A stretch of DNA of 64,000 nt, from NCBI RefSeq assembly GCF_023715345.1, contig NZ_JAMBNY010000010.1, positions 104,861 to 168,860 of the forward strand, read 5' to 3'. The position numbers and the translations under genes are program-made. Positions 45,112 to 54,065 of the stretch are shown in pieces. The DNA comes from Paenibacillus camelliae (lineage in GTDB: Bacteria > Bacillota > Bacilli > Paenibacillales > Paenibacillaceae). The stretch's first letter is position 1. Every line of letters begins with the position of its first letter. Below the pieces are notes generated by a model that was given only the letters and a program-made list of their open reading frames with translations, was not told the DNA's origin and ran no database searches.

Positions 45112-45231
45112 CTCGCCACCTCCTCACCATTTATTGTAAATAAATACAATATTATTCGCAATCTATTATTCTATTCCTTTAAAGCCACCGTATGTGGTAT
45201 AGGTACACTCCTCCGTAAATAAAATAAGTTA

Positions 45232-45260
45232 TTGACAAATTTTATATAAATACCTATAAT
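45232..45260 (+). promoter_or_regulatory. Consensus SigA promoter of the second siderophore operon
   Basis: TTGACA (45232-45237), 17-bp spacer, TATAAT (45255-45260): a perfect consensus, which suits a gene set kept silent by a repressor. Confidence 0.85.
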
Positions 45261-45271
45261 ACAAACGACAC

Positions 45272-45286
45272 TGATAATCATTATCA
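45272..45286. promoter_or_regulatory. Fur box of the second siderophore operon (perfect)
   Basis: TGATAATCATTATCA, identical to the 7-1-7 consensus, 11 bp after the -10 element, so bound Fur would cover the transcription start. Confidence 0.9.
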
Positions 45287-45333
45287 TCTACACGACGACA
45301 TCATCAATAATAATAGATAGGGTGGGTTTTGTA

Positions 45334-46449
45334 ATGAAATTAGTAAGTCGTTTATCAATAAAGAGCATTGTTTTTGCTTTTCTAGCACTAATTGTTATCA
45401 CTGGTTGTTCAAGCAATTCGTCGTCTAATACACCTGACACAAATCAAGCGTCCAATAGCAATGCCGAAGCTACAGCTACACCAGAAGAAACGAATGCAGA
45501 TGCTAACACAGAGTCCGGTGAAGAAGCTAGCACGCAATTCCCTATTACCATTAAGCATGCCTTCGGCGAAACCATTATTGAAAGTAAGCCGGAGCGTGTA
45601 GCTACGATCGCTTGGGCGAATCATGACGTTGCACTTGCATTAGGCGTCGTGCCTGTAGGTTTCTCTGCTGCAAACTATGGCGTTCAGGACGATAGCGGCC
45701 TACTGCCATGGACAGCTAAGAAGCTGGAGGAGCTTGGCGCGACAGATGTTAATGTGTATCAAGATACGGCTGGTCTAGATTATGAAGCGATCTCCGATTC
45801 CAATCCTGAAGTCATTCTTGCAGCATATTCAGGCATTACACAGGAGGAATATGACACACTAAGCCAAATCGCTCCAGTAGTAGCCTATCCAACGGTTCCT
45901 TGGGTCATCTCATGGCGCGAGCAGGTTCAGCTTAATGCTGCTGGGATGGGCATGGTCGCTGAGGGTGAGCAATTAATTAAGGAAACAGAACAGCTCATTG
46001 CAGATAAAGCAAGTCAATATCCAGAGTTAAAAGGTGTGAAGGCAGCCTTTACTTACTTCTCGCCTTCTGATCTATCAAGCTTCTATGTATATGGTACTAC
46101 TGATCCTCGCGGAGAATTTCTACTAGAGCTTGGTATGGAATTTCCAGAGAGCATTAACAGCCACTTTACGCCAGAAACAGGCTTTGCCCTTACGTTAAGT
46201 GCAGAAAATGCAGATGCGCTGAATGAAGCTGATATTCTCGTTACTTATGGCGACCAAGCATTACTTGAAGCGCTGCAGGCTGATCCACTATTCAGTCAAG
46301 TTCCAGCGATTAAAAGAGGCTCTATGGTACTCATTCCAGACGGCACAGCATTAGCTGCCGCAGGCAATCCGAATCCACTTTCCATCGAGTACACGACTGG
46401 TGAATATTTAGAATTAGTTGCAGATGCAATCCAAAAAATTAATCAATAA
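45334..46449 (+). CDS. Iron-siderophore ABC transporter substrate-binding lipoprotein
   Basis: 371 residues; lipobox VITGC, then a Ser/Asn/Thr/Glu-rich linker and a class III binding fold starting at IKHAFGETIIESKPERVATI. TVPWVISWREQV and LSIEYTTGEYLELVADAI resemble FecB/YfiY-type hydroxamate or citrate siderophore receptors. Start at 45334 (GGGTGGG upstream). First gene of a five-gene operon under a perfect Fur box. Confidence 0.9.
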   Translation: MKLVSRLSIKSIVFAFLALIVITGCSSNSSSNTPDTNQASNSNAEATATPEETNADANTESGEEASTQFPITIKHAFGETIIESKPERVATIAWANHDVALALGVVPVGFSAANYGVQDDSGLLPWTAKKLEELGATDVNVYQDTAGLDYEAISDSNPEVILAAYSGITQEEYDTLSQIAPVVAYPTVPWVISWREQVQLNAAGMGMVAEGEQLIKETEQLIADKASQYPELKGVKAAFTYFSPSDLSSFYVYGTTDPRGEFLLELGMEFPESINSHFTPETGFALTLSAENADALNEADILVTYGDQALLEALQADPLFSQVPAIKRGSMVLIPDGTALAAAGNPNPLSIEYTTGEYLELVADAIQKINQ

Positions 46450-46468
46450 GAAGATGGGGTCTACATCA

Positions 46469-47479
46469 ATGGAGCGAGGTACGTATTTACCAAAACATTT
46501 TATAGCAGTGTTAGTGTTTTCTCTCGTTTTACTAATGCTCTGTATTCTAGCCTCCATTATGTTTGGCGCTAGACCACTAAGCCTTCAAGAGGTCATTGAG
46601 GGCTTAATGCAAAATCCAGACAGCAGCGCCGCAAGTATTATACAGAAGCGAGTGCTGCGCACGATATTTTGCTTATGCTGCGGCATAGCATTAGGAATAT
46701 CGGGTGCCCTTATGCAGTCTGTCACCCGTAATCCTATCGCTGACCCGAGCATTCTTGGTGTCAATACTGGTGCAGCCTTGTTTGTTGTTTGTGGCATGGT
46801 ATTTTTCCAGATCAGTACAGCCAATCAATATATCTGGTTCGCATTAGCTGGCTCAGTCATAACCTCTGTGTTCGTGTTCGGTATCGGATCGATGGGACGT
46901 GGCGGAGCTACACCATTAAAGCTTGTATTAGCTGGAGCTGCTACGACAGCTGCCCTCTCCTCTTTAACGACAGCTATCATGATTCCGCGCTCCTATGTGA
47001 TGGATCAATTTAGGTTTTGGCAGGTTGGCAGTGTTGGCGCAGGCACCTGGAATTCACTGACGACCTTTATTCCGTTTCTAGTCGTTGGCGTAATCGTGGC
47101 ACTCATCAGTGCACCAGCGTTAAATGCGCTAGCACTAGGTGACGAGGTTGCAACTGGGCTTGGAGTTAAAACGGGCTTGCTGCGATTCTTTGCAGTATTT
47201 GCTGGTGTCATTCTATGTGGTGCAACCACTGCTGTCGCTGGTCCGATCGGCTTTATCGGCCTATTAGCTACACATGTCATCCGACTCATTGTAGGCTCTG
47301 ACCAGCGCTGGCTCATTCCACTGTCCGCTATATCGGGTGCCGTAATCTTAACGATTTCCGATGTATTAGGCAGAATTATTGGTAGACCAGGAGAATTAGA
47401 GGTTGGGGTGCTGACCGCATTTATAGGTGCCCCCATCCTTATCATATTAGCGATGAAAGCGAAAGTGCGTTCACTATGA
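46469..47479 (+). CDS. Siderophore ABC transporter permease (FecCD family)
   Basis: 336 residues, about nine helices; SGALMQSVTRNPIADPSILG and VAGPIGFIGLLATHVIRLIVG are the family blocks. Start taken at 46469 (GGGG 9 nt upstream); ATG 46454 is an alternative. Overlaps the next permease gene by 4 nt (ATGA). Confidence 0.9.
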   Translation: MERGTYLPKHFIAVLVFSLVLLMLCILASIMFGARPLSLQEVIEGLMQNPDSSAASIIQKRVLRTIFCLCCGIALGISGALMQSVTRNPIADPSILGVNTGAALFVVCGMVFFQISTANQYIWFALAGSVITSVFVFGIGSMGRGGATPLKLVLAGAATTAALSSLTTAIMIPRSYVMDQFRFWQVGSVGAGTWNSLTTFIPFLVVGVIVALISAPALNALALGDEVATGLGVKTGLLRFFAVFAGVILCGATTAVAGPIGFIGLLATHVIRLIVGSDQRWLIPLSAISGAVILTISDVLGRIIGRPGELEVGVLTAFIGAPILIILAMKAKVRSL

Positions 47480-48513
47480 AAATACATTCGATTGACTATG
47501 TTATCGCAGGCCGATTACAGCGTAGACGCAGATGGATGCTAGTGACAGCCCTGCTCGCTGCTCTGGCATGCTGCTTATGCGTGGCCGTTCTATTGCTAGG
47601 CAATACATTTTATCCGCTCCCCGTTGTCATATCAGTCTTAATGGGTGAGGAAATAAAGGGTGCAACGTTTGCCATTGAGACGATTCGCTTGCCCCGAATG
47701 CTTGCTGGACTATTTGCAGGCTTTGCTTTCGGAATCGCAGGCTATGTATTTCAAACGATTCTTCGAAATCCATTAGCGAATCCAAATGTAATTGGGATTA
47801 CTTCTGGATCAAGCGCCGCTGCCGTATATTGTATTATTGTACTGCAAAGCAGCAAAGCGGTTATATCTATCGCCTCAGTTGCTGCAGGGCTTGTAACCGT
47901 TGTTGTCATCTATATGCTGGCGCGTGTTGGCGGAAACACCTTCTCGATTGGACGATTAGTACTCGTAGGGATTGGAATTCAAGCGATGTGCAACTCCATC
48001 GTCACCTATCTATTACTGATCGGAAAAGAGCATGACCTCCCTGCTGCCATTCGCTGGATAACTGGGAGCTTGAATGGAGTAAAGCTGGATGAGCTTCCTG
48101 TGCTTATGATCTCCTCCTTTATTCTCGTACCGCTGATCTATATACTAGGCAGACCGCTCATGATGCTGGAGCTTGGTGAGCAGATGGCGACAACGCTCGG
48201 TGTACGTACCGATCTTACACGCGTTCTGCTGATCGTAAGTGCCGTATTTCTTGTAGCCATTGCGACATCGATTACTGGACCTATCGCCTCTATCGCTTTA
48301 CTATCTGGTCCGATAGCGAATCGTCTAGTTGGCGCTGGCAATTCAAACAGTATAGCAGCAGGGCTTGTCGGCGCAAACATCGTATTAGCTGCTGATCTTA
48401 TTGGTCAGTTCGCATTTACGACGAAGTACCCAGCAGGTATTATTACCGCAATCATTGGTGCGCCTTATCTATTATTGTTGTTAATTCAAATGAACCGCAG
48501 GGGGGATTTCTAA
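47476..48513 (+). CDS. Siderophore ABC transporter permease (FecCD family)
   Basis: 345 residues, FecCD permease; AGYVFQTILRNPLANPNVIG and ITGPIASIALLSGPIANRLVG. Forms the heterodimeric channel with the upstream permease. Overlaps the ATPase gene by one base (TAATG). Confidence 0.92.
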   Translation: MKIHSIDYVIAGRLQRRRRWMLVTALLAALACCLCVAVLLLGNTFYPLPVVISVLMGEEIKGATFAIETIRLPRMLAGLFAGFAFGIAGYVFQTILRNPLANPNVIGITSGSSAAAVYCIIVLQSSKAVISIASVAAGLVTVVVIYMLARVGGNTFSIGRLVLVGIGIQAMCNSIVTYLLLIGKEHDLPAAIRWITGSLNGVKLDELPVLMISSFILVPLIYILGRPLMMLELGEQMATTLGVRTDLTRVLLIVSAVFLVAIATSITGPIASIALLSGPIANRLVGAGNSNSIAAGLVGANIVLAADLIGQFAFTTKYPAGIITAIIGAPYLLLLLIQMNRRGDF

Positions 48514-49343
48514 TGATAACAAAAAGCCATATGTTTGAGGCTCAGCAGCTTGTGGCTGGCTATGACTCGAAGATGATTCTTGATCATGTTAGCCTGCAAA
48601 TCCCCAGCAATGAGATTAGCGTCATTATTGGTGCCAATGCTTGTGGTAAGTCGACCTTATTAAAAACGCTAGCACGTTTGATCAAGCCAGCCTCGGGTCA
48701 AGTTATTCTCGACGGGCAACCTATTCATAAAATCCCTTCTAAGCAGCTAGCTAGAGTCGTTGGCCTGCTTCCTCAGTCACCCATTGTTCCAGAAGGAATT
48801 ACGGTAGCTGATCTAGTCGGACGCGGACGCTATCCTCATCAGTCAATCTTCGGCAGCTGGAGCAAGCGTGATTACGAAGCGGTTGCCGAAGCGATGGACA
48901 TTATGAACATCACAGAGCTCGCTAATCGAAATATCGATGAATTATCGGGTGGTCAACGTCAGCGCGTATGGATTGCGATGGCACTGGCGCAGCAAACCGA
49001 TATCTTATTTCTCGATGAGCCAACTACATTTCTAGACATTACGTATCAGGTTGAAATTTTAGATTTACTAACCGATCTTAATCGAAACTACGGTACAACG
49101 ATCGTAATGGTGCTGCATGATATTAATTTATCTGCGAGATATGCAGATTATATCTTTGCTCTGCGTCAAGGAAAGCTTATTGCAGAGGGCCCTCCTTCAG
49201 AGGTCATTACGAGTCAATTGATTAAGGACGTCTTTGGGTTAGACTGTACAGTCATTCAGGATCCAATATCTGATTCTCCATCGGTAATTCCGATTGGAAG
49301 ACATCATGTGAACGGGAATATGTTAATGGAGGTACAAGGATGA
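48513..49343 (+). CDS. Siderophore ABC transporter ATP-binding protein
   Basis: 276 residues; Walker A GANACGKST, signature LSGGQRQRVWIAMALAQ, Walker B ILFLDEPTTFLD and switch His in VLHDINLSARYAD, all FecE/FhuC-type. GGGGGG precedes the ATG. Overlaps the reductase gene by 4 nt. Confidence 0.94.
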   Translation: MITKSHMFEAQQLVAGYDSKMILDHVSLQIPSNEISVIIGANACGKSTLLKTLARLIKPASGQVILDGQPIHKIPSKQLARVVGLLPQSPIVPEGITVADLVGRGRYPHQSIFGSWSKRDYEAVAEAMDIMNITELANRNIDELSGGQRQRVWIAMALAQQTDILFLDEPTTFLDITYQVEILDLLTDLNRNYGTTIVMVLHDINLSARYADYIFALRQGKLIAEGPPSEVITSQLIKDVFGLDCTVIQDPISDSPSVIPIGRHHVNGNMLMEVQG

Positions 49344-50389
49344 ACACTAAAGATGTGTACGATGTAACGATTATCGGAGCAGGACCAGCCGGATTGTATT
49401 CTGCCTTTTACTGTGGGCTTCGAGAGATGAAAACCAAAATTATCGAGTTTCAATCCTTTCTGGGTGGTAAAGTCAATGTCTATCCTGAGAAGCTGATCTG
49501 GGATGTTGGCGGGCTAACCCCAGTAACAGGAGAGCAATTAATTCAGCAGCTTATCAAGCAAGGATTAACCTTTAACCCTACCGTTGTGTTAAATGAAAAG
49601 GTTAATTCCATCGACAAGGACGAAGAAGACTTGTTCGTCCTCCATACGAGCTCCGGTCAGCTGCATTACTCTAAAACGATTATTGTCGCTATCGGTGGAG
49701 GAATTCTGCAGCCGATGAAGCTGCAGCTTGAGGGCGCCGAAAAGTTTGAGGTAACGAATTTGCATTATACCGTGAAGTCGTACGCACGCTTTCATAATAA
49801 AACGATTCTTATCTCAGGTGGAGGTAACTCTGCATTAGATTGGGCACATGAATTAAGCGAAATCGCCAAGGCGGTGTATATTACGTATCGTAAGGATACA
49901 CTGAAGGGACACGAGGCCACGATTACAAAGGTACAGCAGAACGGGGTGCAATTTCTACTAAATACAGAGATTGAGAAGCTAATTGCTTCTGATGATCACA
50001 CCGTTATTGAACGTGTTATCCTGCACAACCAGCAAGAGAATTCCTCCATCGAGCTTCAAGTCGATGAAGTCATTGTGTGTCACGGCTATGAGCATGAGAA
50101 GGAGCTTATTAACAACAGCAAGGTCAGCATTAAGATGAAGAATGAATATTGCATTGACGGCACGCCGCTGAGTGAGACTTCCGTGCCGGGTATCTTTGCT
50201 GCGGGAGATGTGCTAACTCATGAAGGGAAGCTCCATCTCATCGCCGGCACATTTCAGGATGCTGCTAATGCAGCAAATCGTGCGAAGCAATATATTACAC
50301 CGGATGCTACCTCGTATGGTATGGTATCCTCGCACAATGATCTGTTCAAAGCAAAAAATAAGGAACTCATCCAGCAAATGCTGGTCTAG
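49340..50389 (+). CDS. Ferredoxin/flavodoxin-NADP reductase, thioredoxin-reductase-like (YumC/YcgT type)
   Basis: 349 residues. FAD-binding GAGPAGLYSAFYCG (residues 13-26), NADPH-binding SGGGNSALDWAHEL near residue 157 and the C-terminal FAD block GIFAAGDVLTHEGKLHLIAGTFQDA. The CxxC of thioredoxin reductase is absent, as in YumC-type reductases. Last gene of the siderophore operon, so it probably supplies electrons to release iron from imported Fe-siderophore; B. subtilis YcgT is also iron-linked. Confidence 0.9.
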   Translation: MNTKDVYDVTIIGAGPAGLYSAFYCGLREMKTKIIEFQSFLGGKVNVYPEKLIWDVGGLTPVTGEQLIQQLIKQGLTFNPTVVLNEKVNSIDKDEEDLFVLHTSSGQLHYSKTIIVAIGGGILQPMKLQLEGAEKFEVTNLHYTVKSYARFHNKTILISGGGNSALDWAHELSEIAKAVYITYRKDTLKGHEATITKVQQNGVQFLLNTEIEKLIASDDHTVIERVILHNQQENSSIELQVDEVIVCHGYEHEKELINNSKVSIKMKNEYCIDGTPLSETSVPGIFAAGDVLTHEGKLHLIAGTFQDAANAANRAKQYITPDATSYGMVSSHNDLFKAKNKELIQQMLV

Positions 50390-50401
50390 ACATATATAAA
50401 G

Positions 50402-50434
50402 AAAGCTGCGTCCACATTGGCTGCAGCTTTTTTT
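50402..50434 (+). terminator. Terminator of the second siderophore operon
   Basis: AAAGCTGC/GCAGCTTT arms followed by a T-run, 13 bp after the reductase stop. Confidence 0.85.
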
Positions 50435-50652
50435 CGTTTAAAGTTATTACTATCCTGATATCTGAACAATTGTAAGCAACGTGCATTTATGTAAAAAACG
50501 ATTCTAATTATCTTTTACATATTTCTGTGCTAATCCAAACCAATATAATAGGAATATCTGTATACAATAACTTCTTTTGAAAATAAGGGTATCTAAGGTA
50601 TCATATGGTATAATCTTCTAGAATGTTATTGTTATCCTTTAAGAAGGAGGGA

Positions 50653-50778
50653 ATGAAAATGTTCGTTTTTACTACGATGTGCTCCATGCAAAGTCTGAAC
50701 TACAAACAACGGCGGTTGTTGTATGGAGCTGGAAAAACATTTACCGCTAACAAATATATGGTGATTACGCGTTTGTAG
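50653..50778 (+). CDS. Putative leader peptide (41 aa) upstream of the CD3324-family gene
   Basis: AAGAAGGAGGG precedes the ATG by 2-8 nt, the best ribosome-binding site in the region. The product (start MKMFVFTTMC, end KYMVITRL) is basic and resembles no known protein. Its frame runs through a 20-bp imperfect inverted repeat and its TAG lies inside the 3' arm, as in ribosome-controlled attenuators. An extended -10 (TGGTATAAT, 50606-50614) lies 40 bp upstream. Confidence 0.5.
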   Translation: MKMFVFTTMCSMQSLNYKQRRLLYGAGKTFTANKYMVITRL

Positions 50779-50823
50779 TTAAGACTTTGCTTCCTTAAAA
50801 CTTCGAAAAAATTTTAAGGGGCA
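50681..50823 (+). promoter_or_regulatory. Structured leader: competing stems and SD-hiding hairpin
   Basis: Three pairings are seen: GCTCCAT (50681-50687) with ATGGAGC (50723-50729); 50688-50707 with 50771-50790 (19 of 20 bp); and CCTTAAAA (50793-50800) with TTTTAAGG (50812-50819), which covers the start of the AAGGGGC ribosome-binding site of the next gene. The first two are interleaved, so they form a pseudoknot or exclude each other. Confidence 0.55.
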
Positions 50824-50831
50824 GAGCAACG

Positions 50832-51098
50832 ATGAAATATATAAACGCTGATACTATTCTACCAAGCGATCTACTAAAGGAAGTCCAGAAGTATATCCAA
50901 GGTGGAATGGTATATATCCCTACTCCTGAAAGCTCGCGAAAAGGATGGGGCGAAAACTCCGGGGGTAGAACATATTTGAACCTCCGAAACGATGAGATTC
51001 GAAGAAAATTTTCTGAAGGTTTAACCATCGATCAACTATCAGAACAATTCTTCCTCTCTTGCGAAAGCATTAAAAAAATCGTCTATTCGAGAAAATAG
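50832..51098 (+). CDS. CD3324-family small regulator (HTH)
   Basis: 88 residues: MKYINADTILPSDLLKEVQKY, the signature WGENSGGRTYLNLRNDEIR and a C-terminal helix-turn-helix (TIDQLSEQFFLSCESIKKIV). The family is widespread in Firmicutes and related to Mor-type activators; targets are unknown. AAGGGGC is 9 nt before the ATG and within a predicted hairpin. Confidence 0.85.
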   Translation: MKYINADTILPSDLLKEVQKYIQGGMVYIPTPESSRKGWGENSGGRTYLNLRNDEIRRKFSEGLTIDQLSEQFFLSCESIKKIVYSRK

Positions 51099-51105
51099 AC
51101 CCGAT

Positions 51106-51141
51106 AAGCCACATTGGATAAATTCTGATGTGGCTTTTTTA
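51106..51141 (+). terminator. Terminator after the CD3324-family gene
   Basis: AAGCCACAT/ATGTGGCTT arms with T-run. Confidence 0.85.
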
Positions 51142-51276
51142 TATGTAAAGAATGGCTCTAGTTATTCTGGATATATGTTCTAATTCACGTCCTTATTATA
51201 ATTACAGTATCCCGCAACATCCCGTAACAATGAGGTCAACGTTAAAGCATTATTTACAAAAATTAGGAGGAAATGA

Positions 51277-51525
51277 ATGCCAAAAGTAAATAGAGGTAAG
51301 GCACTTTGGAATGTACCAGCAAGAGGTAGAGGCACTTGCCCAATCTGTCTAGCAACAAGAATTAAACTGTTATATACGCGCACTACATCACATGGGGAAC
51401 AAATGAAGGTGTGTAAACGTTGCTCAGCTGCAGCTAGCCATAAAGTTGATGAGGCATACCTTAGTAATCTGCCCCTTCCCTTCCGACGAAAGCATAAAAA
51501 GCTGCTGCCCCATGTACGGACCTGA
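51277..51525 (+). CDS. Small zinc-finger protein
   Basis: 82 residues, basic. Cys-X2-Cys pairs CPIC and CKRC, 24 residues apart, form one probable zinc site, with Arg/Lys-rich flanks that suggest nucleic-acid or ribosome binding (MPKVNRGKALWNVPARGRG). AGGAGG lies 6 nt before the ATG. It has its own terminator. Family not named. Confidence 0.75.
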   Translation: MPKVNRGKALWNVPARGRGTCPICLATRIKLLYTRTTSHGEQMKVCKRCSAAASHKVDEAYLSNLPLPFRRKHKKLLPHVRT

Positions 51526-51577
51526 AAACAGTGCTTCAAGAGATAGTAGGCCAACAGAGCAGATATGTTACCTGCAC

Positions 51578-51613
51578 AAAAAAAGCGATGAAGTGTTTCT
51601 TCATCGCTTTTTG
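51578..51613 (+). terminator. Terminator of the zinc-finger gene
   Basis: AAAAAGCGATGAAG/CTTCATCGCTTTTT hairpin with a short loop. Confidence 0.88.
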
Positions 51614-51750
51614 CCCATGATATTAACCAAGGCGATGTACACTGCCGTTATTATTTAGCTCGTCCCTCTCCTCTCATTATGCCACCTCTTGACCTCATTG
51701 CCGAAACATTTCTACCCTGCATCCGATATTTCTCACCTTACCCTCACTCT

Positions 51751-51764
51751 ATTAAACGCTTACA
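51751..51764. promoter_or_regulatory. cre-like site upstream of the mannoside operon
   Basis: ATTAAACGCTTACA matches TGWAANCGNTNWCA except the first two bases. It is 36 bp before the binding-protein start, so CcpA repression is plausible. Confidence 0.45.
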
Positions 51765-51800
51765 ATTACAACATATTCATATAAAGGGAGGAAATATTAA

Positions 51801-53114
51801 ATGTTTAAAGCTGCAAAGTTAGGGCTAGTCGGAATACTCATCGTTGTTCTTCTTGCTGCGTGCGGTTCAAACTCATCGAGCGACGGCTCCACCAATAAGT
51901 CTACAGAAAAAATTACACTTACCATTTGGAATAACTGGTCCGGACAAGATGCTAAAGCGGTAGCCATGCGCAAAATATTAGAAGACTTTCAATCTGAAAA
52001 TCCAAATATTACGCTTGAGATTGAAGCACTGGCAACTGATGGATTGAAAACTAGACTGAGAACAGCTGCTGCTGCTGATGAAATGCCAGATTTATTCGTT
52101 ATGTGGCCGGGTGCTATGACGAAGGAGTTTGTGCAGGGTGATCTATTGCAGCCTATTAATGAATTTCTAGATCAGAACGCGGAGTGGAAAAACAACTTTA
52201 TCGAAAATGCATTGGTCGATTTCACGGTCGAGGATAATATCTACTCTGTGCCTATGAATCTCGCACCAAGCTCATTGCTATATTATAACGAGGATCTGTT
52301 CAAGCAGTACAACGTAAAGGTTCCTACCACTTGGGATGAGCTGTTACAAGCCGTCGATACCTTTAATGCTAATAACATTATCCCCATTGCTCTAGGCAAT
52401 AAAGCAAACTGGGTCGCTCAATCTACTACCTTCTCCACGATCGGTGATCGAGTAACTGGGACAGAATGGTTCCTTAAAGCAGTTGATCAGAGTGGAGCGA
52501 GCTTTACAGACCCAGAATTTATTGAGGCATTGAAGCTATATCAAGAGCTAGGAGAAGCAAAAGCTTATCAGGAAGGCTTCAACAGCATTGATGAAAACCA
52601 AATGTTGCAGCTATATACACAAGGGAAAGCAGCTATGGTGATTAACGGTGGCTGGGCAGTAGCTGGACTAGTAAACACTGCTTCCGAGGAGATATTAAAC
52701 GCAACCAATATTACCATTCTGCCTACAGTCGACGGCGGTAAAGGTGCTGCGAAAACAACAGCTGGCGTTGTTGGGACTGGTCTTGGCGTCAACAAAAAGC
52801 TATCTGGTGCTAAAAAGGACGCTGCAATGAAGCTATTCTATGCGCTAGCTGGCCCAGATGGACAAAAAGCTACACTAGAGAGCAGTACACTAATTAGCTA
52901 CAATCTTGAGCTAGATCCTTCTAAAGCTAACCCTTTATTTATTAAGCTGACAGAGCTAATGAAGGAAACAAAAATCGTTCCTGTCTATGATTCCAAGCTT
53001 AGCTCTGCTGCAGTAGAAGCCATCAATAACGGCTTACAGGAGCTGCTGCTTGGCGGAGATCCAGAGGATATTGCGAAACGAATCCAAGCTGCACAAGCTG
53101 GAGCTGTTAATTAA
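51801..53114 (+). CDS. Carbohydrate ABC transporter substrate-binding lipoprotein
   Basis: 437 residues, family 1 extracellular binding protein; lipobox LLAAC, then LTIWNNWSGQDAKAVAM, PDLFVMWPGAM, PSSLLYYNEDLF and VVGTGLGVNKKL. GGGAGG lies 9 nt before the ATG. First gene of an operon with two permeases, a YesM/YesN pair and a beta-mannosidase, so a mannoside (mannobiose or manno-oligosaccharide) is the likely ligand. Confidence 0.92.
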   Translation: MFKAAKLGLVGILIVVLLAACGSNSSSDGSTNKSTEKITLTIWNNWSGQDAKAVAMRKILEDFQSENPNITLEIEALATDGLKTRLRTAAAADEMPDLFVMWPGAMTKEFVQGDLLQPINEFLDQNAEWKNNFIENALVDFTVEDNIYSVPMNLAPSSLLYYNEDLFKQYNVKVPTTWDELLQAVDTFNANNIIPIALGNKANWVAQSTTFSTIGDRVTGTEWFLKAVDQSGASFTDPEFIEALKLYQELGEAKAYQEGFNSIDENQMLQLYTQGKAAMVINGGWAVAGLVNTASEEILNATNITILPTVDGGKGAAKTTAGVVGTGLGVNKKLSGAKKDAAMKLFYALAGPDGQKATLESSTLISYNLELDPSKANPLFIKLTELMKETKIVPVYDSKLSSAAVEAINNGLQELLLGGDPEDIAKRIQAAQAGAVN

Positions 53115-53128
53115 TCGAAGGATTGGAC

Positions 53129-53167
53129 GTAGCTCTCCATTATGGAGAGCTACTCCTTTAAAGGAGT
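53129..53167 (+). promoter_or_regulatory. Intercistronic stem-loops between binding protein and permease
   Basis: 12-bp arms GTAGCTCTCCAT/ATGGAGAGCTAC (53129-53153), directly followed by the palindrome ACTCCTTTAAAGGAGT (53152-53167) that contains the permease SD AAAGGAG. Together they would lower permease synthesis relative to the binding protein. Confidence 0.65.
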
Positions 53168-53173
53168 GAGATC

Positions 53174-54043
53174 ATGAATTCTGCAACCGTCAAACGATTT
53201 ATCGCTGTAGCGCTAGCTCCTTCGCTTATTCTATATTCGTTGTTTGTGTTTGTCCCTGTTATATGGTCAGCATATTACAGCCTATTTAACTGGTCAGGGA
53301 TCGGGCAAGCGGCCTTTATTGGCTTGCAAAACTACAAAGAGCTTCTAAGCGACAGCATATTCTGGCATTCTCTCGGTAACAATGTGATTTTTGTACTCGC
53401 CTCTGTTCTTGGGCAAGTCCCTCTCGCCTTGCTGCTGGCGATTATTTTATATAAAAGCAATGCGCTTCAGCGCTTTCTTAGAGCAGCGGTGTTTATGCCA
53501 ATGGTGCTATCAACGGTCGTCATCGGGCTCATATGGAACTATGTCTATCATCCACAAATCGGTATATTAAACTTTTTATTAGATGCCTTAAATCTAAGCG
53601 CATTAAAAATGGAATGGCTATCCGATCCTGACATCGCCATCTTTTCGTTAATTCCACCACTAATATGGAGCTTTGTCGGACTCTATCTCATTATTTTTAT
53701 TTCTGCATTGCAAAATATTCCAGGGGAGCTTGATGACGCAGCTAAAATAGACGGCGCAAAGGGCTTCACGAAGCTGTTCAAAATTACATTGCCTATGATA
53801 TGGGGAACCATTCAAGTTGCATTAATCTTGTGTATTGCAGGCAGCTTAAAATCATTCGATCTCGTCTATATCATGACACGTGGAGGTCCTGCACATGCGA
53901 CTGAGCTACTCGCGACCTATATGTATAATGCTACCTTCTCAACCTTTCGATATGGCTATGGCAGCACCATATCCACAGCGATTGTGATCATTAGCCTATT
54001 ACTCATCGGTACGAGTCAATGGTTAACAAGCAGAAGAAAATAA
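53174..54043 (+). CDS. Carbohydrate ABC transporter permease (MalF/UgpA type)
   Basis: 289 residues, six helices; the EAA loop GELDDAAKIDGAKGFTKLFKITLPM contacts the ATPase. No ATPase gene is in the operon, so a shared MsmX-type ATPase elsewhere is expected. AAAGGAG lies 7 nt before the ATG. Confidence 0.93.
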   Translation: MNSATVKRFIAVALAPSLILYSLFVFVPVIWSAYYSLFNWSGIGQAAFIGLQNYKELLSDSIFWHSLGNNVIFVLASVLGQVPLALLLAIILYKSNALQRFLRAAVFMPMVLSTVVIGLIWNYVYHPQIGILNFLLDALNLSALKMEWLSDPDIAIFSLIPPLIWSFVGLYLIIFISALQNIPGELDDAAKIDGAKGFTKLFKITLPMIWGTIQVALILCIAGSLKSFDLVYIMTRGGPAHATELLATYMYNATFSTFRYGYGSTISTAIVIISLLLIGTSQWLTSRRK

Positions 54044-54065
54044 AGCACCTGCAAAGGAGGTTATC

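Noticed and set aside
50505..50519. Fur-like CGATTCTAATTATCT upstream of the leader peptide
   Set aside because: Only about 10 of 14 matches and over 80 bp from the likely promoter; too weak beside the clear boxes elsewhere.
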